Shown here: positions 43,923-51,136 of the stretch, one piece after another | How positions within the stretch are numbered: position 1 is the first letter of the stretch | Layout: every line of letters starts with the position of its first letter | Notes under the pieces: model-generated | Told to the model about the DNA's origin: nothing | Databases searched by the model: none | What the model saw: the letters and a program-made list of their open reading frames with translations, nothing else | Position numbers and translations under genes: made by a program | Assembly: GCF_052065355.1 (NCBI RefSeq) | Contig: NZ_JBQHUF010000001.1 | Location: 463,878-527,877 of the forward strand | DNA length: 64,000 nt | Reading direction: 5' to 3' | DNA from: Flavonifractor sp052065355 | GTDB lineage: Bacteria > Bacillota > Clostridia > Oscillospirales > Oscillospiraceae

Positions 43923-44585
43923 TCATACTTTTCCATTTCGGATCCGCTGGAGATAACGGTAGACAGTCGGCTCTGAAATATGCAGTTCCCGGGCAGCCTG
44001 GCCCACCGAACCCTTGGTAGAAAAAACACCCTGCGCTTCCAGGGACCTGATGATCTCCAGCTTGTCTGTCGAATTCATGTCTGACGGCGGCACATCATAC
44101 TTATGTACAGTAGTATGGATGATATTGCTGGAAAGCTCTGAAATGGAATCATCCAGATTCTCCGTATAAGAGGTATGGCGTTCCTCCTCCAAAAGCAGAG
44201 GATAGGTGTGCATCAATTTGTTCAAATGCTCTGAGAGAAGAAAGAACTCCTCAACGTCGTGGTTGACGCAGATCAATCCTCGCAACTCGCCATCCTCTTT
44301 GATGAAAAATGTGGAGGACACAAATCGCTTTCCCCCGCGGGTACGTCCTTCATAGTTGGCAACATAATCATGGTCTAAATATGCGCCTGTCTGAATCAGT
44401 TCCTTTGCCAATTCTGTCATGGGATCCCCGACTCGCCGGCCGCTGAGATGACCATTGCAGGCGGCAATCACAGACCGCTCCGGCGTAGAGACGTCATGCA
44501 AAATGATTTCGTAGTTTTTGCCGCAGATATCTCCCATAAATTCGACTACGGGAATGTAACGCTCCAAATAGGCGTAATTGCTCAA
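43923..44585 (-). CDS. YheO-like PAS/HTH transcriptional regulator
   Basis: A 220-residue regulator. The N-terminal PAS-like domain (YLERYIPVVEFMGDICGKNY, then GLICVNHDVEEFF) senses a ligand, and the C-terminal helix-turn-helix (QAARELHISEPTVYRYLQRI) binds DNA. This matches the YheO/DUF family, members of which control D-amino-acid and cysteine catabolism genes. I place the start at TTG 44585 behind AGGAAG; the usual first ATG candidates upstream lack ribosome sites and lengthen the protein beyond family size. It lies between the two malY genes and is divergent from copy 2, its probable target. Confidence 0.83.
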   Translation of the reverse strand: MSNYAYLERYIPVVEFMGDICGKNYEIILHDVSTPERSVIAACNGHLSGRRVGDPMTELAKELIQTGAYLDHDYVANYEGRTRGGKRFVSSTFFIKEDGELRGLICVNHDVEEFFLLSEHLNKLMHTYPLLLEEERHTSYTENLDDSISELSSNIIHTTVHKYDVPPSDMNSTDKLEIIRSLEAQGVFSTKGSVGQAARELHISEPTVYRYLQRIRNGKV

Positions 44586-44742
44586 ACTATCCCTACTTCC
44601 TGCGGCGCATGGCTCAGCAGTGCGACACGCAACACTCCTGAACCTTGCGTCTGTCTTATCAGCATTGTAACCGATTTCCATTACAATTTCAATTGTATAA
44701 TAAAAATTTCTTACCAAATTTAAGGCGGCAGCGGTTGCGATA

Positions 44743-44771
44743 TTGACAAACCACCTGCCTTCCGCCATAAT
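44743..44771 (+). promoter_or_regulatory. Promoter of malY copy 2
   Basis: A perfect TTGACA (44743-44748), 17 bp, CATAAT (44766-44771). The 230-bp divergent gap to the regulator is the likely operator region. Confidence 0.72.
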
Positions 44772-44818
44772 CGAGACATAGATACAGAAAACCCGCAGGT
44801 TTATCGGAGATACATACT

Positions 44819-45997
44819 ATGAAATATGATTTTGACACTCCCATTAACAGAAGGGGCACATCTTCCTATAAATGGGATACTGGATCTGATTTTTTCGGCC
44901 GGGATGACATTATCCCCATGTGGGTGGCTGACATGGATTTCCCATGTGCGCCCTGTATTGTAAAAGCGGTTCAGCAGCGTGCGGCTCATCCGATCTATGG
45001 ATATGTTGTCCGGCAGCAGCCTTATTACGATGCTGTGCTGGGTTGGTTAAAGCGCCGGTATCATTTCGATGTAAGGCAGGAATACCTTGTCTTTTCGCCG
45101 CCTGGCGTCATTTTTGCTATGAGCACCGTCCTTCGGATTCTGACCCGGCCGGGGGACCGTGTACTGATTCCTACACCAAACTATGATTCGCTGTTTGATA
45201 TGGCGGAACGCAGTGGGAGAGTGCTTCTGGAAAGCCCTCTAATCTGGAAGAATGGCGTCTACACGTTTGATTACGAAGATTTAGAGCGCAAAGCGGCCTC
45301 TGGCGCAAAAGTAATGGTGCTGTCCAGTCCCCATAATCCAACCGGACGGGTCTGGAAGCGAGAGGAGTTGGAGCAGCTTGCCCAGATTTGTCTCAAATAC
45401 CATGTGTTTATGATGGTGGATGAGATACACTGCGATTTTGTTCCCAAAACGAACCCGCATACTACCTTTGGGCTTTTGGGTGAGGATGTGCTTAAGCACT
45501 CCATGATCTGTTACTCCGCCAGCAAGGGATTCAATCTGGGGGGATTGGGCATGTCCACAATTGTGCTGGCCGATGACGATATAAGACAGCATTTTAAAGA
45601 GGAAATGTCCATTGCCCAGACTCGTCTGGACAACGTGTTCGGAGAGGCGGCTTTAATGGCCGCATATACGCCGGAAGGAGAGGAGTGGCTGGACCAAGTC
45701 ATCGCGTATGTGTTTGAAAACAAGGCGTATCTGGCTGAATATCTGGCTGAGCATATTCCGGAAATAAAGCTGTTTCCGTCAGAGGGTACATATCTGGTTT
45801 GGCTGGACTGCTCCGGCCTTCCTTATAAAGGAATGGCGCTGGAACATTTTATGATCAACAAGGCCGGTGTAGCCCTCAGTCCGGGATATGAGTTTGGTCT
45901 GGAAGGGGAACGTTTTCTGCGCATGAACTTGGCCTGTCCAAGATCAACATTGACAAAAGCGCTGCAACAGATCGAGGCCGCAGTTCGGACCATTTGA
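44819..45997 (+). CDS. MalY/PatB-type PLP C-S lyase (copy 2)
   Basis: A 392-residue paralogue of copy 1: it starts KYDFDTPINRRGTSSYKWD, then PMWVADMDFPCAP, SSPHNPTGRVW, DEIHCDFV, and the PLP lysine in SASKGFNLGGLGM. Its own promoter and the divergent YheO-type regulator suggest induction separate from the dpp operon. Different substrate preference is likely, because residues around the PLP lysine differ (TNKTFNL against ASKGFNL). Confidence 0.9.
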   Translation: MKYDFDTPINRRGTSSYKWDTGSDFFGRDDIIPMWVADMDFPCAPCIVKAVQQRAAHPIYGYVVRQQPYYDAVLGWLKRRYHFDVRQEYLVFSPPGVIFAMSTVLRILTRPGDRVLIPTPNYDSLFDMAERSGRVLLESPLIWKNGVYTFDYEDLERKAASGAKVMVLSSPHNPTGRVWKREELEQLAQICLKYHVFMMVDEIHCDFVPKTNPHTTFGLLGEDVLKHSMICYSASKGFNLGGLGMSTIVLADDDIRQHFKEEMSIAQTRLDNVFGEAALMAAYTPEGEEWLDQVIAYVFENKAYLAEYLAEHIPEIKLFPSEGTYLVWLDCSGLPYKGMALEHFMINKAGVALSPGYEFGLEGERFLRMNLACPRSTLTKALQQIEAAVRTI

Positions 45998-46000
45998 ATC

Positions 46001-46035
46001 TATTCCCTGGGCCCACGCAGGCCCAGGGAATTTTG
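46001..46035 (+). terminator. Terminator after malY copy 2
   Basis: The stem ATTCCCTGGGCC / GGCCCAGGGAAT with loop CACGCA, then TTTTG. Confidence 0.88.
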
Positions 46036-46236
46036 TATTTCCTCCTGTACGCTTTGTTTCGGAGAGTAGCAGAGAGGATCCAAGAGCCCAAGATCATGAT
46101 ATGTAGGCATGGAAAAGTGGAAAATCAGTAATTATTATAATATAAGAGTGGCGGTAGCGGTATGGATATGTGCGTTGTTGAATATAGATTGAATGCAAGA
46201 GTTTAATCCTAAAAATAAAATCGCATCAAGAAGGTG
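46036..46236. other. AT-rich leader region upstream of the 57-residue ORF
   Basis: About 200 bp whose base composition shifts to AT-rich compared with the cargo genes. A TATAAT lies at 46136-46141 without a good -35 box. I looked for sigma-E or sigma-K boxes, which would couple excision to the mother cell, and found nothing I can defend. Confidence 0.4.
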
Positions 46237-46410
46237 ATGGCACCTGTGGCAGCAGCGTATATCTCCGAAAGTTATGACAGGCACTACCAGGAGCAGCTCA
46301 TCCGAGTCGTAAATATTACTCCTGCCTATCGCATGGAGGAACTGGAACGTGTCAAGCAAGTGATTTCCGAACAATTATTTGATGTGTTCCAGAAGTACGT
46401 GTCAAATTAA
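46237..46410 (+). CDS. 57-residue protein, candidate recombination directionality factor
   Basis: A small ORF starting at ATG 46237 behind AAGAAGGTG: mostly helical, charged, with no cysteines (ESYDRHYQEQLIRVV, then YRMEELERVKQVISEQLF). It lies 82 bp upstream of the element 1 recombinase on the same strand, separated by a hairpin terminator. Serine integrases need a small partner to switch from integration to excision; SprB of B. subtilis, which does this for the spsM intervening element, is of similar size. I see no sequence family, so the role is inferred from size and place only. Confidence 0.55.
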   Translation: MAPVAAAYISESYDRHYQEQLIRVVNITPAYRMEELERVKQVISEQLFDVFQKYVSN

Positions 46411-46421
46411 TCTTGGAGTTG

Positions 46422-46467
46422 CCGGAGCCGCCCTTGTGCCAACAAGTCAGCGGCTCCGTTCTTTTTG
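46422..46467 (+). terminator. Hairpin between the 57-residue ORF and the recombinase gene
   Basis: The stem CGGAGCCGC / GCGGCTCCG with a 19-nt loop, then TTCTTTTT. It would lower recombinase expression relative to the small ORF. Confidence 0.72.
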
Positions 46468-46492
46468 CGACTAGAAGAAGGGAGCAATACCA

Positions 46493-48004
46493 TTGAATCT
46501 CATCGACGCCATATACACTCGACAATCCGTTGACCGGGCCGACAGTATCTCGGTGGAAAGTCAGGCTGAGTTCTGCAAAAGAGAAGTTGCAGATGCCAAT
46601 ACAAAAGTCTATACCGATAAAGGATACAGTGGAAAGAATATTGATCGCCCCGCATTTCAGGAGATGTTGGCTGATATAGAATGCGGAAAGATCCGTCGGG
46701 TCATTGTATACCGTTTAGACCGGATCAGTCGCTCTGTGTTGGACTTTGCTAATATCATCGAGGTATTTCAGCGATATAACGTAGACTTTGTCAGCACCAT
46801 GGAGAAGTTCGATACCGGAACGCCCATTGGTAAGGCTATGCTGATGATCGTGATGATTTTTGCTCAGTTAGAGCGGGAGACTATTCAACTGCGCGTTCTG
46901 GACGCCTACCATTCCCGCAGCAAAAGGGGATTCTATATGGGAGGTAAAGTGCCTTATGGTTTTCGGCTGACGGAAACTGTTATAGATGGAATTCGAACCA
47001 AAATGTATGAGCAGATCCCGGAAGAAGCAGAGATTGTCCGGAAAATTTTCTCCATGTACGCGGAACCGCAGACCTCTTTTGGTGATATCGCGCGTTACTT
47101 GGGTGAGCAGCAAGTCAAAAAGCGGGATGGAGGCCCCTTTACCAGGCCACGACTGCGGGACTTGGTAGTAAACCCAGTCTATGTGCGGGCTGACTATCGC
47201 ATTTATGAATTCTTCAAGTCTCAGGGGGCCAATATCATCAATACGCCGGAGGAGTTTATCGGCACAAATGGAGCCTACCTGTACTCTGGGGAGGAAGCCA
47301 ATAAACGCAAAACAGTTTCCCTGCAAGGGCATACCTTGGTACTGGCCCCACATGAGGGGATCGTAAATGGAGGCATCTGGATCAAATGCAGAAGCAAATG
47401 TCTGAATAACAACCGGGTTGCAAAACCTGTCAAAGCGAAAGTAACTTGGCTGGCAGGGAAGATTCGGTGTGCCCAATGCGGATATGCCCTCAGCGCCAAA
47501 ACCTATCATTGTAAGACCAAGGAGGATAATCGCTACTTCCTCTGCGCCCACAAATATGACACCGGAGTATGCCATTTTGGTTCTTTAAACGCAGATTTTT
47601 TAGAAGAAACCGTGTTTAAAGAGCTGTGTAAAAAGTTGACGAAGTTTCAGACTTTGTCCAAACAAAGACAAGAGAATTTCGACTTACACACTATTAACCT
47701 AAAAAGTCGAATTGAGAAGATCGAACAGGAGATTTCCAGCCTGTTAGATAAGGTTGCTCAAGCCAATGAATCCGTCATGGAGTACATCAACAGCCGTGTG
47801 GCAGCTCTGGATGCTGAAAAGAAGAAACTAAACGCAGAGGTGGTTCATCTCTCAAAAACAGGCGGAGAAAGTCTAGAAAAGATCTCCGGATATCTGGACT
47901 ACTGGGCTTTGCTGACCATCAGTGACAAAATAACCGTTGTAGATAGTCTAATAGAAAACATTTATGCTTCACAGGAAGAAATCAAAATTAAGTGGAAGAT
48001 TTAA
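46493..48004 (+). CDS. Large serine recombinase of element 1
   Basis: A 503-residue large serine recombinase. The catalytic N-terminal domain has YTRQSVDRADS with nucleophile S12 and YRLDRISRSVLDFANI. The recombinase domain (~165-270) follows, then a zinc ribbon (CAQCGYALSA ... CAHKYDTGVC) and a coiled-coil (~395-460), the full set needed for integration and regulated excision. It starts at TTG 46493 behind AAGGGAG. Its AT-richer DNA contrasts with the cargo. It ends 45 bp before the right junction in cotJC. Confidence 0.93.
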   Translation: MNLIDAIYTRQSVDRADSISVESQAEFCKREVADANTKVYTDKGYSGKNIDRPAFQEMLADIECGKIRRVIVYRLDRISRSVLDFANIIEVFQRYNVDFVSTMEKFDTGTPIGKAMLMIVMIFAQLERETIQLRVLDAYHSRSKRGFYMGGKVPYGFRLTETVIDGIRTKMYEQIPEEAEIVRKIFSMYAEPQTSFGDIARYLGEQQVKKRDGGPFTRPRLRDLVVNPVYVRADYRIYEFFKSQGANIINTPEEFIGTNGAYLYSGEEANKRKTVSLQGHTLVLAPHEGIVNGGIWIKCRSKCLNNNRVAKPVKAKVTWLAGKIRCAQCGYALSAKTYHCKTKEDNRYFLCAHKYDTGVCHFGSLNADFLEETVFKELCKKLTKFQTLSKQRQENFDLHTINLKSRIEKIEQEISSLLDKVAQANESVMEYINSRVAALDAEKKKLNAEVVHLSKTGGESLEKISGYLDYWALLTISDKITVVDSLIENIYASQEEIKIKWKI

Positions 48005-48039
48005 GAAAATAGAACTCAAAATTGCAGATTCATTCCATC

Positions 48040-48055
48040 TTGTTTGTATCGCCTC
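48040..48055. repeat. Right attachment site of element 1
   Basis: The attP arm TTGTTTGTAT (48040-48049) followed by the core CGCCTC (48050-48055). DNA to the right is cotJC fragment 2. The core is identical to 30005-30010. Confidence 0.85.
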
Positions 48056-48394
48056 GCCAAAGCGCTGGAAATGAACGATCTCTCTAGCCCGCAGGAACTT
48101 GATGACATTGCTCACATCCGGGTCGTCGCTCAGCCGCAGAATATTGTCATAGGTCACTCGGGCTTTCTGTTCAGCAGCCATGTCCTCCGTCAGATCAGCG
48201 ATCACATCGCCCTTAACGCCAATACCAGCGGCATTCCAGGGCGCGCCGGAGGCCGCCGTGGGGTAGATGCCGGTGGTGTGATCCACAAAATAAGGAGCAA
48301 ATCCACTGGTCTTGATCTGCTCATCCGTCAGATTGCGGGTCAACTGATGCACGATGGCGCCGATCATTTCCAAATGCCCTAATTCCTCAGTACC
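48050..48394 (-). pseudogene. cotJC: cotJC fragment 2 (middle 113 codons)
   Basis: The middle of the manganese catalase gene, flanked by element 2 upstream and element 1 downstream. It encodes ELGHLEMIGAIVHQLTRNL through to REIVHFQRFGEA, with metal-ligand candidates E65 and H68 (EELGH) and the Glu and His of REIVH. The fragment is open throughout; past 48050 it runs into element 1 with unrelated residues and stops. The E-L-G-H metal motif begins immediately at the element 2 junction, so the active site is cut in two. Confidence 0.93.
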
Positions 48395-48424
48395 TGGTGA
48401 GGAAGTAATGAGCGGTGGCCTCCA

Positions 48425-48453
48425 TTGACGGAGCTAATCCGACAGACTATAAT
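48425..48453 (+). promoter_or_regulatory. Promoter at the left end of element 2
   Basis: TTGACG (48425-48430), 17 bp, a perfect TATAAT (48448-48453), 33 bp before the dehydrogenase gene. Confidence 0.8.
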
Positions 48454-48486
48454 AGAACCACTGTAAAAACTCAGGAGGGAACGCCC

Positions 48487-49536
48487 ATGTTGGCTTACAC
48501 CTATATCAGACAGGGAACCTTTCAGCTGCTGGACAAGCCCAAGCCGGTGCTGATCCATCCCCGGGATGCCATTGTCAGGGTCACATTGGGCAGCATCTGC
48601 ACCAGCGACCTGCATATCAAACATGGCTCTGTGCCTCGGGCAGTGCCCGGCATCACGGTAGGCCACGAGATGGTAGGCATTGTGGAACAGGTGGGGGAGA
48701 GTGTTTCCAATGTCAAGCCAGGCGACCGAGTGACGGTAAACGTGGAGACCTTCTGCGGCTCCTGCTTTTTTTGTCAGAATGGATGGGTCAACAACTGCAC
48801 CGATCCGGACGGCGGCTGGGCGCTGGGCTGCCGTATCGATGGTGGGCAGGCAGAATATGTGCGGGTGCCTTACGCCGACCAGGGCCTGAACAAAATCCCG
48901 GATACCGTTACCGATCTGCAGGCCCTGCTGGTGGGAGACGTGCTGGCCACTGGCTATTGGGCAGCCAAGATCTCTGAGATCAAAGAGACGGACACGGTAC
49001 TGATTCTGGGTGCCGGTCCGACAGGCATTTGCACCTTACAGTGTGTGCAGCTGTATAATCCCCGCAGAATTATCGTTTGTGACATCGACCCCTACCGCTT
49101 GCAATTCGTTCGGGACCATTATCCTGAGGTGCTGACCGTACAGCCGGATCAGGCAGAGGCTTTCGTTATGGAAAACAGCGATCACGGCGGAGCGGATGTG
49201 GTACTGGAGGTTGCAGGCAGTCCTGACACCTTCCGAATGGCCTGGCAGTGCGCCAGACCCAATGCAGTGGTTACGGTGGTTGCCCTGTACGACGGCCCTC
49301 AAACCCTGCCGCTGCCGGATATGTACGGCAAAAATCTGACCTTCAAGACCGGCGGTGTAGACGGCTGCAACTGCGACGAGACCCTGGCCCTCATCGCGGC
49401 TGGGAAGCTGGACACCACCCCTCTCATCACCCATACCTATCCCCTCAGCCGCATCGAGGAGGCCTACGACCTCTTTGAGCACCGGCGGGACGGCGTCATT
49501 AAAGTAGCCATCCGGCCGGATGATGCAGAGGAGTGA
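48487..49536 (+). CDS. Zinc-dependent alcohol dehydrogenase family protein
   Basis: A 349-residue medium-chain dehydrogenase. Catalytic zinc ligands are in GSICTSDLHI and VGHEMVGIVE; the structural zinc has CGSCFFCQNGWVNNC; the NAD(P) Rossmann motif is LILGAGPTGICTLQ followed by IIVCDIDPYRLQ. The substrate (alcohol, polyol or threonine-like) is not determined by sequence. First gene of element 2, start ATG 48487 behind AGGAGGGA; yaaA follows after 8 bp. Confidence 0.9.
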   Translation: MLAYTYIRQGTFQLLDKPKPVLIHPRDAIVRVTLGSICTSDLHIKHGSVPRAVPGITVGHEMVGIVEQVGESVSNVKPGDRVTVNVETFCGSCFFCQNGWVNNCTDPDGGWALGCRIDGGQAEYVRVPYADQGLNKIPDTVTDLQALLVGDVLATGYWAAKISEIKETDTVLILGAGPTGICTLQCVQLYNPRRIIVCDIDPYRLQFVRDHYPEVLTVQPDQAEAFVMENSDHGGADVVLEVAGSPDTFRMAWQCARPNAVVTVVALYDGPQTLPLPDMYGKNLTFKTGGVDGCNCDETLALIAAGKLDTTPLITHTYPLSRIEEAYDLFEHRRDGVIKVAIRPDDAEE

Positions 49537-49544
49537 GGTCAGGT

Positions 49545-50306
49545 ATGCGGATCATCATTTCACCAGCCAAGAAAATGCGGACGGACACGGACACCTTGCC
49601 GTGGGAATCCCTGCCCTGCTTTATTGGACAAGCAGAAATACTTTACGATATTTTGCGTTCCATGCCCTATGAAGAACTGAAAAAACTCTGGAAATGTAAC
49701 GACCAAATTGCCGCTCTCAACGCGGAGCGTCTGAGGACCTCCGACCTGCGCACCAATCTGACGCCTGCCATTTTGGCCTATGAGGGGATTCAGTATCAGT
49801 ACATGGCTCCTGGCGTGTTTGCCCGCCAGGAGTTCCGTTATGTGCAGGAGCATCTGCGCATCCTGTCTGGGCTGTATGGTCTGCTGCGGCCTTTCGACGG
49901 AGTGACACCCTATCGGCTGGAGATGCAGGCTAAGCTGAAAATACGTGATGCAAAAGACCTTTACAGCTACTGGAACAACATGATCGCAGAGCAACTTTAC
50001 AGTGAGACAGACTGCATCGTGAATCTGGCGTCCAAGGAGTACAGCCTCTGTGTCTCCCGCCATCAAAAGCCGGGCACTCGCTTCATCACCTGTGTGTTCG
50101 GCGAGGAGTCGAACGGGAAGCTCATGGAAAAGGGCACCCTCTGCAAAATGGCCAGAGGAGAAATGGTACGGTATCTGGCTGAGATCCAGGCCGATAAGCC
50201 GGAGGCCATGAAGGACTTTTCCCGACTGAACTATGCTTTTTCACCCCAGTATTCCGACTCGTCCACCTATGTTTTTCTTTTGGGAGGCACAACATGTCCA
50301 GCATAA
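49545..50306 (+). CDS. yaaA: Peroxide stress protein YaaA
   Basis: A 253-residue DUF328/UPF0246 protein: MRIIISPAKKMR at the N-terminus, LSGLYGLLRPFDGVTPYRLE in the middle, and IVNLASKEYS. In E. coli YaaA lowers free iron under peroxide stress and binds DNA. I chose ATG 49545 over the in-frame upstream GTG because it gives the conserved MRIIISPAKKM start. It overlaps the next gene by 13 bp. Confidence 0.9.
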   Translation: MRIIISPAKKMRTDTDTLPWESLPCFIGQAEILYDILRSMPYEELKKLWKCNDQIAALNAERLRTSDLRTNLTPAILAYEGIQYQYMAPGVFARQEFRYVQEHLRILSGLYGLLRPFDGVTPYRLEMQAKLKIRDAKDLYSYWNNMIAEQLYSETDCIVNLASKEYSLCVSRHQKPGTRFITCVFGEESNGKLMEKGTLCKMARGEMVRYLAEIQADKPEAMKDFSRLNYAFSPQYSDSSTYVFLLGGTTCPA

Positions 50307-51124
50307 TCGAGATCACCGACCTCTCCGCTCCGGAGCTGGAGGCCTACACCCAGCTCACTCACGCTCAACTTCGCAATCGTTTGGAGCCGGAAAAGGGTAT
50401 TTTTATCGCGGAGAGCACCAAGGTCATCGCCTGCGCACTGAAGGCGGGCTGTCAGCCTGTATCCGCTCTGATGGAGCGCAATCACATTGATTCCTTCCTG
50501 TCCCATCTGCCGGAAGGCCAAACCAATATTCCTATCTATACAGCTGATCGTGAGGTCCTGGAGGGACTCACAGGCTATCAGCTTACCAGAGGCGTGCTGT
50601 GCGCCATGCGGCGTCCTGTCCAGCCCAGCGTGGAAGAACTCTGTCGGTCAGCCCGCCGGATCGCTGTCTTGGAGAATATCACAGACGCCACCAACGTAGG
50701 GGCCATTTTCCGCTCCGCAGCCGCTCTGGGTATGGACGGCGTTCTGGTCACGCCCTGCTGCTGTGATCCCCTATACCGCAGGGCTGTCCGGGTCAGTATG
50801 GGCACCGTATTCCAGATCCCCTGGGCTCAGATCGGTGACCACCAGTCCCAGTGGCCCCAGCCCGGCCTCTCGTACCTGCGGGAATTGGGATTTAAAACGG
50901 TGGCCATGGCACTGACCGACAACTCTGTCTCCATTGACGACCCTGCGCTGGCCCAGGCAGAGAAGCTGGCTATCATACTGGGTACGGAGGGAGATGGTCT
51001 TTCAGCCCGCACCATCGCAGGATGTGACTATACCGCCCGTATCCCAATGCTCCATGGTGTAGACTCCCTGAACGTGGCTGCCGCCGGGGCAGTCATTTTC
51101 TGGCAGCTCCGCCCCCAGTCCTGA
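50294..51124 (+). CDS. SpoU/TrmH-family RNA 2'-O-methyltransferase
   Basis: A 276-residue SPOUT enzyme. An N-terminal substrate-binding part (FIAESTKVIACALKAG) precedes the trefoil-knot catalytic domain with ENITDATNVGAIFRSAAALG (motif 1), LAIILGTEGDGLSA (motif 2) and IPMLHGVDSLNVAAAGAV (motif 3). It methylates ribose in rRNA or tRNA; the exact target is unknown. Start ATG 50294 follows GGGAGGC within yaaA. Confidence 0.9.
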   Translation: MSSIIEITDLSAPELEAYTQLTHAQLRNRLEPEKGIFIAESTKVIACALKAGCQPVSALMERNHIDSFLSHLPEGQTNIPIYTADREVLEGLTGYQLTRGVLCAMRRPVQPSVEELCRSARRIAVLENITDATNVGAIFRSAAALGMDGVLVTPCCCDPLYRRAVRVSMGTVFQIPWAQIGDHQSQWPQPGLSYLRELGFKTVAMALTDNSVSIDDPALAQAEKLAIILGTEGDGLSARTIAGCDYTARIPMLHGVDSLNVAAAGAVIFWQLRPQS

Positions 51125-51136
51125 GTGGAGCGCAGC

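Larger units (their letters stand above)
30005..48049 (+). mobile_element. Element 1: 18-kb intervening element inside cotJC
   Basis: DNA between direct repeats CGCCTC at 30005-30010 and 48050-48055. Deleting one repeat and everything between rejoins cotJC fragments 2 and 3 in frame. A serine recombinase gene (46493-48004) ends 45 bp from the right junction. The rejoined element ends would form an attP with 10-bp arms TTGTTTGTAT and ATACAGACAG (8 of 10 complementary) around CGCCTCAACT, the symmetry expected of a serine-integrase site. Cargo is a peptide-uptake and amino-acid catabolism cluster, two regulators or accessory ORFs, and no phage structural genes. Confidence 0.88.

Noticed and set aside
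43923..44768. Longer form of the YheO-type regulator starting at 44768 or 44681
   Set aside because: Those starts have no ribosome site and add residues not seen in the family; TTG 44585 has AGGAAG and gives the expected N-terminus.
46036..46236. Sigma-E or sigma-K promoter for the element 1 excision genes
   Set aside because: Partial matches exist in this AT-rich DNA, but none has both boxes at proper spacing, so it cannot be claimed.
47969..48373. A 134-residue minus-strand frame treated as a standalone gene
   Set aside because: It has no ribosome site, starts at an internal Met of CotJC, and its last ~25 residues are element 1 DNA. It is cotJC fragment 2.
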